Shown: in pieces, positions 25,204 to 33,041 of the stretch
Numbering within the stretch: position 1 is the first letter of the stretch
How the letters are laid out: every line of letters begins with the position of its first letter
Origin: GJ-E10 sp035625725
GTDB lineage: Bacteria > Pseudomonadota > Gammaproteobacteria > Burkholderiales > Burkholderiaceae_F
DNA: 64,000 nucleotides
Direction of reading: 5' to 3'
Assembly: GCA_035625725.1 (NCBI GenBank)
Contig: DASPPB010000006.1
Location: forward strand, 62,001 to 126,000
The notes under the pieces: model-generated
The model's database searches: none
Told to the model about the DNA's origin: nothing
Seen by the model: the letters and a program-made list of their open reading frames with translations, nothing else
Made by a program: the position numbers and the translations under genes

Positions 25204-26550
25204 ATGAACACCACAACGACTTCCGCACTACCGACACCGCAGGATCCGGCGCGCGATGGCTGGGACCGCGTGGTGTTATCGAGCATTTGGCTGGTACTTG
25301 CCGCGTGGATCTGCTTTGGTCTCTCGAGCAACGGGATCGACGCCGTGCTCGGCATCGTGCGTCGGCAGGACTGGCAATCCCATGCCCTGGGGCCGGGGCT
25401 CATATGGCTGTACATGGCGGCCGCGATGCTCGTGGTGCGCACGCTCCTTTGGGTCCGCTACGCGCCTGCGCCCGCGGCACGGTTCGAGGACGCGCCCACG
25501 ATGACGGTCATCATCCCGGCGTACAACGAAGGCGCAATGGTTTCGCGCTCCATCGATTCGTGCGCGGCAGCCGACTATCCCAGAGATCGCCTCGAGATTT
25601 TGGTCATCGACGACGGCAGCAACGACGACACGTGGCAGCACATTTGCAAAGCCGCGAGCCGCCATCCCAACTCGGTCAAGACTCTTCGCTTTGCGTCCAA
25701 CCAGGGCAAGCGCGAGGCGCTCGCCGTGGGATTTGAGCGTGCCAAGGGCGATGTTGTGGTCACGGTCGATTCCGACAGCCTCATCGATCGGAGCGCGCTA
25801 CTGGAGATCGCCGGGCCGTTCCGAGATCCGCGGGTCGGCGCGGTTGGCGGCAAGGTGGTGGTATTCAATCGCTTTGCCGGTCTGCTGCCGCGCATGCTGC
25901 ACATACGCTTTGTTCTTGCTTTTGATTTTCTTCGCAGCGTCCAGTCCGTCTACCGCACCGTCTACTGCTGTCCCGGTGCCCTGTCGGCGTACCGTCGCTC
26001 GGTTTTGCACCGGATCCTGCCGCACTGGCGGGAGCAAACCTTTCTCGGGGCGCCATGCACGATTGGTGAGGACCGAGCGCTCACCAACGACATACTGGCC
26101 GCTGGCTTTGATACCGTCTATCAGCGCACGGCAGTGGTGGAAACGATCGTTCCGCAAACGTATCGCAAGCTGTGCCGGATGTTGCTGCGCTGGGATCGCA
26201 GCTATATTCGAGAAGAGCTGCGCATGGCGCGAGTGATCTGGCGCCGACCGTTCATGGCGCGAGTGTTCACGGCCATCGATACAACGCTCACCAATTTGCG
26301 ATATCCGGTGGCCTACGCCGCGCTGGCGATGACCGTCGCGCTTGCGTACCACGATCCCTGGACGCTGGTGCGCGTGGCTGAGGCAATCGGGATCGGGAGC
26401 CTGTTTTACGCGCTGTATTTTTTGCGCAGTGAGCGATCCTGGGAGTTTGTCTATGGGGTGTTTTACGCCTACTTCGCGGCGTTAGCACTCCTCTGGATCT
26501 TTCCCTATGCGCTGCTGACCGTCCGCAACCGCGCTTGGTTGACGCGTTGA
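25204..26550 (+). CDS. Membrane GT2 family glycosyltransferase (hyaluronan/PgaC-like)
   Basis: A 448-residue membrane protein. Two N-terminal hydrophobic segments are followed by a GT-A catalytic domain: 'TVIIPAYNEG', 'VIDDGSNDDT', the metal-binding 'VDSDS', 'GEDRALT' and a late '(R)MLLRW' that corresponds to the (Q/R)xxRW motif of processive synthases, then three or four C-terminal membrane helices. This is the layout of PgaC, NodC and hyaluronan synthases, which polymerise and export sugars at the inner membrane. The ATG at 25204 is used although no good ribosome binding site precedes it; a terminator-like hairpin sits just upstream. The polymer is unknown. Confidence 0.85.
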   Translation: MNTTTTSALPTPQDPARDGWDRVVLSSIWLVLAAWICFGLSSNGIDAVLGIVRRQDWQSHALGPGLIWLYMAAAMLVVRTLLWVRYAPAPAARFEDAPTMTVIIPAYNEGAMVSRSIDSCAAADYPRDRLEILVIDDGSNDDTWQHICKAASRHPNSVKTLRFASNQGKREALAVGFERAKGDVVVTVDSDSLIDRSALLEIAGPFRDPRVGAVGGKVVVFNRFAGLLPRMLHIRFVLAFDFLRSVQSVYRTVYCCPGALSAYRRSVLHRILPHWREQTFLGAPCTIGEDRALTNDILAAGFDTVYQRTAVVETIVPQTYRKLCRMLLRWDRSYIREELRMARVIWRRPFMARVFTAIDTTLTNLRYPVAYAALAMTVALAYHDPWTLVRVAEAIGIGSLFYALYFLRSERSWEFVYGVFYAYFAALALLWIFPYALLTVRNRAWLTR

Positions 26551-26734
26551 TGCCATTGCGTCGGTCGATCGGCGGCAGTTTTTTGGAAGGCACGGGTCGG
26601 TCGCGGCGTTGCGATGGGGGCGGGCGCGCGCTCTCCGCAATCCTTTCGAAACCGTAAATGCCCCATGGTCTGCGGACCGTCCCGATTCGTGCGCGGGCGC
26701 CGTGAAGGAGGGCCGTTGGCGAGAGAGAGCGCGC

Positions 26735-28174
26735 TCAAAGTTCAAAGTATTCGGTGAAGCCGGGCTGCCATCCTACAGGATGGAATTCTCCACTGCCGCG
26801 GTCCTGCTCGTAGCGCCCCCGATAGCGGCCGCTTGCAATGTGACCGAGCGCCTCGACGAGGACATCGACTTCCTCGCGAGTGTTGTACATACCAAAACTG
26901 ATACGCACCATACCTGGCATGGCGCGACGATCCTGCATCGTCATGTCGGAGCGGACACGCCGTATCGCTTCCTCGTCAACGCCCAGCAAACGCATTGCGT
27001 AGGGATGCGCACAAAAACATCCGTTGCGCACGCCGATTCCCCACTCCGCGCTCAGAATCGCGGCAACCTGAAAGTGCGACATTCCTTCCATGGTGAACGG
27101 TATCACTCCAAGCCGCTCCGACGTGCCGTATTTTTCCGCCCGACCGTAGAGCCTGAGCGGTCCTATCGCACGCAGCTTTCGCAGCGTGTACTCGGTCAGT
27201 TCGGCTTCATGTTGCGCAATGGCGTCCATGCCTATGGCCTTTAATTGCTTCATCGCGGTTGCGAGAGCCACAGCACCGACGACATTGGGCGAACCGGCCT
27301 CGTCACGGTCCGGCGTATCGGCCCAATCCACCGTATCAAGCGTGACAAGTTTTACGGTTCCGCCACCGCGGTAATCCGGCTCACCCTGCTCGAAAGTATC
27401 GCGCCGGCCAACGAGCGCGCCGGTCCCAAAAGGCGCGTACATCTTGTGCGCGGAGATCGAGATGTAATCCAGATGTTCCGGGTCACACAGTTTCCCCATT
27501 TCGACGGTTCGGTGCGGGGCGAGTTGTGCGCAGTCAACCAGTATCTGTGCCCCGGCATGATGCGCTTTGCGCGCAAGGCGATGCACATCCGGCACGTGGC
27601 CGGTGACGTTGGACGCCCCGGTGATCGCGACGAGTTTGACGCGCCCCTTGTGCTGCTCCAGCAAACGATCGTAATCTTGCTCATCGAGCGCGCCGTGCGC
27701 GTCCGCGGCAATGCACCGCACCTGACACCTGGCACGCCACGGCAGATCATTGCTGTGATGTTCGAGCAGCGAGAGCAGCACTACATCGTTGCGCCGAAGT
27801 GGCACGCGATGCGCCAGCTTGTTGATCGCTTCGCTGCTGTTCTTGCCGAAGATAACGACATGGTCGAGCATATCGGCGCTAACGAAGTCGCACACGATGC
27901 GGCGCGCCGAATCGTAGGCATGGCTCGAAATCTTGCTTTTAAAGCCCGAACCACGGTGCACCGAGGAGTACCAGCGCATGAAATCGTTGACTGTTGCTAG
28001 CACTTCTCGCAAAACCGGCGTGCTCGCGGCATTGTCAAAGTTGATATAGGGGCGCTTTTCTCCCCCGAGAACGGGCACGTTTTCCCCGACCCCGACAATG
28101 CGCGAGCGCACCGCTCGCATTGCATCGGCCGTCGCCGCGTGAGCGGGGATGCCATCCCGATAGATTAAACGCAT
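26735..28174 (-). CDS. Aminotransferase class V, SufS/CsdA-like cysteine desulfurase family
   Basis: A 479-residue PLP enzyme. The PLP lysine is Lys244 in 'SISAHKMYAPFG', with Asp214 ('LVDCAQ') and His140 in expected positions. Two cysteines (386, 388) in 'NGCFCAHPY' sit where the sulfur-accepting loop cysteine of SufS lies. It is longer than SufS (about 410 residues) because of an N-terminal extension of about 40 residues and an insert near the C-terminus. No Fe-S assembly genes are adjacent. The ATG at 28174 is chosen as upstream frame sequence is arginine rich and unconserved. It may be a desulfurase or a related lyase; specificity is open. Confidence 0.8.
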   Translation of the reverse strand: MRLIYRDGIPAHAATADAMRAVRSRIVGVGENVPVLGGEKRPYINFDNAASTPVLREVLATVNDFMRWYSSVHRGSGFKSKISSHAYDSARRIVCDFVSADMLDHVVIFGKNSSEAINKLAHRVPLRRNDVVLLSLLEHHSNDLPWRARCQVRCIAADAHGALDEQDYDRLLEQHKGRVKLVAITGASNVTGHVPDVHRLARKAHHAGAQILVDCAQLAPHRTVEMGKLCDPEHLDYISISAHKMYAPFGTGALVGRRDTFEQGEPDYRGGGTVKLVTLDTVDWADTPDRDEAGSPNVVGAVALATAMKQLKAIGMDAIAQHEAELTEYTLRKLRAIGPLRLYGRAEKYGTSERLGVIPFTMEGMSHFQVAAILSAEWGIGVRNGCFCAHPYAMRLLGVDEEAIRRVRSDMTMQDRRAMPGMVRISFGMYNTREEVDVLVEALGHIASGRYRGRYEQDRGSGEFHPVGWQPGFTEYFEL

Positions 28175-28703
28175 AGGACTTTCGAGATGCGCGAACCGCG
28201 CCTTGCGAGTCCTTCCGAGCAGGATCCCAACCGAAAGCCGCCGAGCGCACCGCGCCTGCAAGTGCCCAGTCCCGGCGCTGCATTCGGGTTCGTTCTCGAC
28301 GCATGGATCAGGATAAAACTCTCGATACCCTCGCGCGTTTGATTTGCGACAGTGCCGCACGATGGATCGCAGGGCGCCGCGATCAGTTTGCATGAGCCTG
28401 TTCTGCCAAAAAGGCTGCAGCACGGCTCTTGGAGATCTCGTCGAGCGGTATCGTCTTTCCCCGTGTCAGGGGTCTCGGCGGCAACACCAATCGGGGAACT
28501 GTTCGTCTCCCGCACTGATTTGTACAGTGCCATCAGGCGAGCACGACGACTTCCTAGGGGAAGTCGGCGGCCAAGGACCTGCTTGCGGAAGCGAATCCTG
28601 CACCTCGCGCGCGCGCAGCGCATGGCGCCGCACTCGCCCTTCGATGCGCAGGACTCCCATGAACTGATACGTGCGATTACGCGAGCGCCCAACATGGTGG
28701 GAT
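28175..28703. other. Stretch without a recognisable gene, next to an IS remnant
   Basis: Several overlapping short frames exist on both strands but none carries a known motif or ribosome binding site. A DDE catalytic half of the neighbouring IS630-type transposase was looked for in all minus frames and not found. Confidence 0.45.
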
Positions 28704-29189
28704 TCATGGGACGGCGTTTCGGCTTCCCGGAGATAGCGGTAGAGCGCGCGCGCGCCGCGGCTTCGATGCGATCTGCAAAAAAAGTCGTTGACACTGCCTC
28801 AAGCCCAGGTCAACCCCGTAGCAGCGACGCAGGTGTTCCGCGAAGGTCGGGCCATTCCAGGAACGCGCTGTAAAGCCAAAATAGCGCGGCGTCTTGCGCA
28901 GATCGCCTTCCAATCGGCGCCATTGAACCGCATCGAGCCTGCGCGGGCGACCGGAGCGTGCGAGGTCGTGCAAACCCTCGACACCCTTTGCCTGGAACCG
29001 GCGCACCCATCTTTGCACTGTGCTTGCGCTTTCTCCGAACCATTCCGCGACCTCAGAGCATGACCGGCCCGAAGCGACTAGCAACAGCGCGTGAAGGCGA
29101 TGGTCATAGCGCGACGCCTCATCGCGTTCGATTTCCCGGCGGATGGCAGACTGCACGATCTTTGCGCCTTCAATTTGTTTCGTGACCAT
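28704..29189 (-). pseudogene. IS630-type transposase N-terminal remnant (winged helix-turn-helix)
   Basis: About 160 residues that match the DNA-binding half of IS630-family transposases: 'HALLLVASGRSCSEVAEWFG' and 'STVQRWVRRFQAKGVEGL' followed by 'RSGRPRRL' and a second winged helix up to 'LRQCQRLF'. The DDE catalytic domain that should follow is missing. Just after 'CQRLF' there is a run of seven T (minus strand, about 28780), a possible frameshift point, after which the sequence loses family resemblance. ATG at 29189 is a likely start; 29216 is an alternative. No terminal inverted repeats were recognised. It marks an old insertion beside the cytochrome operon. Confidence 0.7.
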
Positions 29190-29763
29190 GATGAGATTAC
29201 CCGCTGACGCAGGCATGCTACCGCAGAAAAACTTCCTGCAAATAGATTCTGATGCCTACCGGTTTTGATTTTCGGAAAAAGTGACGACCGATCTCGTGGT
29301 GAACATGGCGCCTCGATGCAATCGGCTCGGGCAACGCGGCGAAATCAAGATGCCGCAGACCGCAGACCCGCAGACGGACGGCAGTGCATGATGCATGATT
29401 TACGTCGCAGCCATGGACTCAGTCGCTCCGAGTACTTCGCCGCGAAGTAGTGCGACAATTTTCTGATCCTTCTTGTGCGTCGCGGGAGATCGCTTCTCCG
29501 GAACAATCCTCGGGGAAGATAGAGGGTACGCCTCGTTTTTTCAGGATTTTTATTCTCCTATTACTTAGGTCGTCGCTCGGTCTTCGTGACGTGCTGTCTT
29601 GACCGCGTGCGCAGCATGTCCGAATTTATGCGCGAAGCAGAAAGACTCACTGACTACCCGTACCAAAAACTTGCGATGCGGTCTTGTCGGAATCGTGAGT
29701 CGTCGGCGTGCATGCATATGTCGTGCGTGAATTTTGTCGCGCGTCGTTGACCGCCGATTTGTC
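29190..29763. other. Lower-GC intergenic stretch between the IS remnant and the cytochrome operon
   Basis: No gene is supported. Base composition is visibly less GC-rich than the surroundings, in keeping with transfer or IS activity. It holds the palindrome at 29433-29449; the operon promoter follows immediately. Confidence 0.45.
29433..29449. repeat. Perfect 17-base palindrome
   Basis: TACTTCGC and GCGAAGTA flank a single C. It lies about 320 bases upstream of the metallophosphoesterase promoter. It could be a protein-binding site or an IS-related end; no second copy was noticed in the window. Confidence 0.35.
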
Positions 29764-29792
29764 TTGACAGCGAATCGCGGTGATCCTTTAAT
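29764..29792 (+). promoter_or_regulatory. Sigma-70 promoter of the metallophosphoesterase/cytochrome operon
   Basis: A consensus TTGACA at 29764-29769, a 17-base spacer and TTTAAT at 29787-29792 (TTAATA one base further is an alternative). This is the best -35/-10 pair in the window. It predicts a leader of about 175 bases before the ATG at 29975. Confidence 0.6.
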
Positions 29793-29811
29793 AACTCCGC
29801 AGATTTTTCTT

Positions 29812-29863
29812 TCGACGCCTCTGGATCGACGGGCGGCCGCAAACAAATTCAGAGAGGCGTCGA
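29812..29863 (+). promoter_or_regulatory. Long inverted repeat in the operon leader
   Basis: TCGACGCCTCT (29812-29822) and AGAGGCGTCGA (29853-29863) are exact complements with a 30-base spacer. Located a few bases after the predicted transcription start, they would form a stable 11-bp stem in the mRNA leader, or serve as a spaced operator. Function is not known. Confidence 0.45.
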
Positions 29864-29974
29864 TGAGTCTTATAAGTGGGACAGCCAGCGACGGTAAAGT
29901 GTTGCGGCACTGACAACGAAGATACCTAGAGTCGCAGTCGGAGATTGACTCCAATTTCTAGAAGGAGGTAGGCA

Positions 29975-30994
29975 ATGGAAGACCTAAAAAGTGTTCGCAG
30001 GAGAGAGTTCCTCACTATTTCTGGTAAGGCGGGTCTTACGACGTTGGTCGCGAGTGCAGCGGGTTATAACTTTGGCGTGATCAAAGTCGCCGAGGCGGCC
30101 ATGGGGCCAACGAGGGTCACGCCCTTTCGCTTTGCGATACTGACCGACGCGCACCTTTTCTCGATGCCAGATCACAAGTTCGACGGGTTCCTCTCCGACG
30201 CGGTCGACGACGTTCTGCGGATGAAGCCGCAACCGGATATCGTGTTTTATTTGGGCGACATCGCCCAAAACGGCAAGGAGGATCAGCTTGCCAAGGGGAA
30301 GAAGATTCTCTCGAAGTTGACCATGCCGCTAAAAGTCATTCCCGGTGAGCATGACTGGTATCTGGACATGGGCGCTGCGTGGCGGGGGCATTTCCAAACC
30401 CCGACCTGGTCTTTTGACCACAAAGGCGTTCACTTCATCGGCATGAACTCGATTCTGGTGCGCGATTTCTGGACGTCGGCGGGCTTGAGCCCCAAGCAGC
30501 GAATGGACGTTATGGAGATGCTCGAGAGCCCCATCGCGGGTCCCTGGGGCGTACGCGAAGAACAGCTCGAGTGGCTTCGAAAGGACACCGCGAAGCTCGA
30601 TGCTGATACGCCGATTGTCGTGTTCACACACTCACCGCTTTGGGACTACTACCCGCGCTGGAATTTCCAGACGGAGGATGCACCTCAGATCCGGGAAATT
30701 CTCTCCAAATTCTCACGCGTGATGGCATTCCACGGCCATGTGCATCAGACTGTGTACAACCGTGTCGGCAATCTCTCGTCCCTAGGAACGCTGTCCACGT
30801 CCTGGCCGTGGCCATATCCGGATGTGAAGATGGCCTATCCGTGGTCGCGGATGAACCGCTCGGATCCGGGCAGCTTCAAGGATGGCGAGGGCGCCCAGCA
30901 CATCGATCTCGAGGCGAGCTTCAACGGCACGATGCACTATGACCCGTTTGGGGACATGTTGAATTCGGCCATGAAAGACGGCTTTACCATTTAA
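29975..30994 (+). CDS. Tat-exported calcineurin-like metallophosphoesterase
   Basis: A 339-residue protein with a twin-arginine signal ('RRREFLTI', residues 8-15, then a hydrophobic stretch). The calcineurin-type metal-site motifs follow in order: 'DAH' (Asp58, His60), 'GDIAQNG' (94-100), 'GEHD' (124-127, in place of the usual GNHD), 'THS' (218-220) and 'GHVH' (254-257). The change of Asn to Glu in GNHD is unusual because that Asn normally ligates metal. AGAAGGAGG gives a strong ribosome binding site. It would hydrolyse a phosphate ester in the periplasm with a dinuclear metal centre. It heads an operon with two c-type cytochromes and a DUF1566 protein; the substrate is unknown. Confidence 0.88.
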   Translation: MEDLKSVRRREFLTISGKAGLTTLVASAAGYNFGVIKVAEAAMGPTRVTPFRFAILTDAHLFSMPDHKFDGFLSDAVDDVLRMKPQPDIVFYLGDIAQNGKEDQLAKGKKILSKLTMPLKVIPGEHDWYLDMGAAWRGHFQTPTWSFDHKGVHFIGMNSILVRDFWTSAGLSPKQRMDVMEMLESPIAGPWGVREEQLEWLRKDTAKLDADTPIVVFTHSPLWDYYPRWNFQTEDAPQIREILSKFSRVMAFHGHVHQTVYNRVGNLSSLGTLSTSWPWPYPDVKMAYPWSRMNRSDPGSFKDGEGAQHIDLEASFNGTMHYDPFGDMLNSAMKDGFTI

Positions 30995-31007
30995 GGGGGG
31001 AAAGGCG

Positions 31008-31547
31008 ATGAAACGTAAGACAATGAAGCGGGTGGTCTGCGCGTTCGGCGCCGCGGCTTCGGTAGGCGCCGTTGGGTTACTACTGTATACCTCGAGCGCG
31101 GCACGGGAACCCTATACCAAACAAGAGCTGGCCGACCAGGAAAAGGCACTGCTGGCCGCCGTCGATCACGGACGCGACCTGTGGCACGGGAGTCTGCCTT
31201 CGATGTCCACGAACGGCTTGGCCTGCGGAAACTGTCACCCCGACGCGGCGGCTTCCAATCCGCACACCTTTCCCAAGTATCAGGCAGACCTGGGACGGGT
31301 CATCTCCCTGCGCGACATGATCAACTGGTGCATTACCGTCCCGCAAGGCGGCAAGGCCCTGGACGTCAACAGTGAGGACATGATCGCGATGGAGGCCTAC
31401 GCGTTTTACCTGTACCGCGGAACCAAGATCGCGCCGGGACTGGCTACGGAGCAGACACCTCCGGTCGTCGTGCCGTCGGGTGTTGGCTACCCCAAGAAAG
31501 GATCCGGCGTCGGATACGACAGGGAGGCGCAACCGGGCAGCAAGTAG
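31008..31547 (+). CDS. Periplasmic monohaem c-type cytochrome (SoxA/TsdA-like domain)
   Basis: A 179-residue protein with an N-terminal signal or anchor (about residues 8-30) and one haem-binding CxxCH, 'CGNCH' at 73-77. The following 'GRVISLRDMINWCITVPQGG' and 'MIAMEAYAFYLYRG' recall the C-terminal class I domain of SoxA and thiosulfate dehydrogenases, with a conserved Cys108 in 'NWC'. The distal ligand is uncertain: no clear Met loop is seen. A low-complexity Gly/Pro tail ends the protein. It begins 13 bases after the metallophosphoesterase stop with a GGGGGAAAGG site and so is cotranscribed. Confidence 0.85.
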   Translation: MKRKTMKRVVCAFGAAASVGAVGLLLYTSSAAREPYTKQELADQEKALLAAVDHGRDLWHGSLPSMSTNGLACGNCHPDAAASNPHTFPKYQADLGRVISLRDMINWCITVPQGGKALDVNSEDMIAMEAYAFYLYRGTKIAPGLATEQTPPVVVPSGVGYPKKGSGVGYDREAQPGSK

Positions 31548-31628
31548 GGCAGTCAATTTGAGTGGGCGGGCGACGCGCGATTTTGGCGCTCCCGCCCCGT
31601 TGGGGCCGCATTGAACAAGAGGGTGACC

Positions 31629-32168
31629 ATGAAGTTGAACGCAAGCCAATACTGCCTTGTACTGATGCTGGGAAGTGCGTCGGTCTGGGCAAATCAATCG
31701 TGCGATACGCATTCGTACCCGATGTCGACACCAACGGAACGGTTCACGGATAACGGGGATGGAACACTCACCGATCGGGAGTCCGGTTTGACCTGGATGC
31801 GCTGCTCGCTAGGTCAGAAGTGGAACGGGACGAGTTGTCTCGGCGAACCAAGCACCTTTACGTGGCAGGCCGCTCAGGCGGCCGCGAGCGAACTCAACCA
31901 GACGGGTGGCTACGGCCGCCACTCGGACTGGCGTATGCCGCATATCCCGGAGTTGGCAATGATCGTTGAGCGGCAGTGTGCGGACCCCAGAATTAACCTT
32001 ACTTTGTTCCCGAATACACCCGCGACCTATTTTTGGACAGCCACGGGGCGCCGCGGCAAAGGCATGGATGCCGAGGGGTATCTTTTGAGCTTTGGTCCGG
32101 AGGGTGCCGGCCACATGCGCAAGGACGAGCTGCACTTCGCGCGACTGGTGCGCTCGGACAACAAGTAA
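31629..32168 (+). CDS. Secreted DUF1566 (Lcl C-terminal-like) protein
   Basis: A 179-residue exported protein with a signal peptide (cleavage near 'VWA'). The mature part is one DUF1566 domain: 'RFTDNGDGTLTDRESGLTW', 'TWQAAQAAASELN', 'GRHSDWRMPHIPELAMIV' and 'YFWTAT' are the usual blocks. Cysteines at 25, 59, 70 and 117 could form disulfides. DUF1566 domains are related to C-type-lectin-like folds found on surface proteins; their biochemical role is not established. The ATG at 31629 follows AGAGGGTG; a TTG at 31611 is in frame. It lies inside the cytochrome operon. Confidence 0.8.
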   Translation: MKLNASQYCLVLMLGSASVWANQSCDTHSYPMSTPTERFTDNGDGTLTDRESGLTWMRCSLGQKWNGTSCLGEPSTFTWQAAQAAASELNQTGGYGRHSDWRMPHIPELAMIVERQCADPRINLTLFPNTPATYFWTATGRRGKGMDAEGYLLSFGPEGAGHMRKDELHFARLVRSDNK

Positions 32169-32346
32169 TTGAATCGGAGGGGATGATTCGCTGCCGGCAA
32201 GAATGGGTGCCCCTGTCGGCGCGCCGCAAATAGCTTTTCCAGGGACGGCGGTTTCGGGGAAGCGGTCCCGGACACCCGAAAGATTGTCAGCAGGTACACG
32301 CTGCAGGGGCGAACGGTCTGCTGCGCGCGCACGATCTGCGCAGGTC

Positions 32347-32362
32347 GCTTCGGTCCCGAAGC
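32347..32362 (+). promoter_or_regulatory. Short perfect hairpin before the second cytochrome gene
   Basis: GCTTCGG and CCGAAGC around two bases (in practice a 6-bp stem with a GTCC tetraloop). It lies about 40 bases before the cytochrome start in a 233-base intergenic stretch and may stabilise or punctuate the operon mRNA. Confidence 0.3.
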
Positions 32363-32401
32363 TGCGTAATCAGTATTCCGTGTACAAAAAGGAGGAAATG
32401 C

Positions 32402-32767
32402 ATGAATTGGGTTCGTGTCGGTCTGCTGGCAGTGCCGGTAATCTGCAGTAGCCCCTATGCTGGTGCACAGGAGATGCCGGCAGCGGCAAAAAAACTCGGC
32501 TGCACTGCCTGCCACGCGATCGACAAGAAAATCGTCGGGCCGGCCTGGAAGGACGTTGCCGAGAAATATACGGGGCAAGGCGTCAAGACTTTCACGTTCC
32601 AGGACAAGGAATATCCCCTTGTCGAGGGTTTGGTGATGAAAGTCTCGCTCGGAGGTTCCGGAAACTGGGGCACGGTGCCAATGCCGCCCAACGACGCGAA
32701 ATTTGTGCATAAGGACGAAATTACCGAACTGGTGAAGTTCGAGCAGAGTCTTGCGCAGAAAAAGTAA
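32402..32767 (+). CDS. Class I cytochrome c (c551/c552-like)
   Basis: A 121-residue protein with a signal peptide (cleavage after 'AGA' near residue 22). The haem motif is 'CTACH' (34-38), followed by 'KKIVGPAW' and the axial Met94 in 'VPMPPND', exactly as in small soluble electron carriers of the c551/c552 group. A ribosome binding site AAGGAGG is well placed. It is the last gene of the metallophosphoesterase group and is a likely periplasmic carrier for the larger cytochrome or another periplasmic oxidase. Confidence 0.93.
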   Translation: MNWVRVGLLAVPVICSSPYAGAQEMPAAAKKLGCTACHAIDKKIVGPAWKDVAEKYTGQGVKTFTFQDKEYPLVEGLVMKVSLGGSGNWGTVPMPPNDAKFVHKDEITELVKFEQSLAQKK

Positions 32768-33041
32768 CGCACGCCAGCTCGCTTTCGGTCCGCTCTTCGC
32801 ATCGCGTTCCGGGGCTCGTTCCGAGGCGCGACTTTGCGCCCACAGACCCCGGTGCGCATGAGCAAGCGCGGAAGTCGGCCCTGCAAGCGCAACTCGCATG
32901 GCGCAGCACCTCTGAGCGTGGCGCGTGCCGGCCGAGAGGGGAAGGCTGCGTCGTCGGCCGTCCCGCCCATCAAGGCGCCGCGTCCTTCGCTATATTGCTG
33001 ACCGTGTCGGCGCTTTTGCCGTAGACGGGAGCCAAACAACG

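Noticed and set aside
28165..28873. Open frames on both strands beside the IS630 remnant
   Set aside because: No homology to the DDE domain, no ribosome binding site, mutually overlapping; treated as non-coding.
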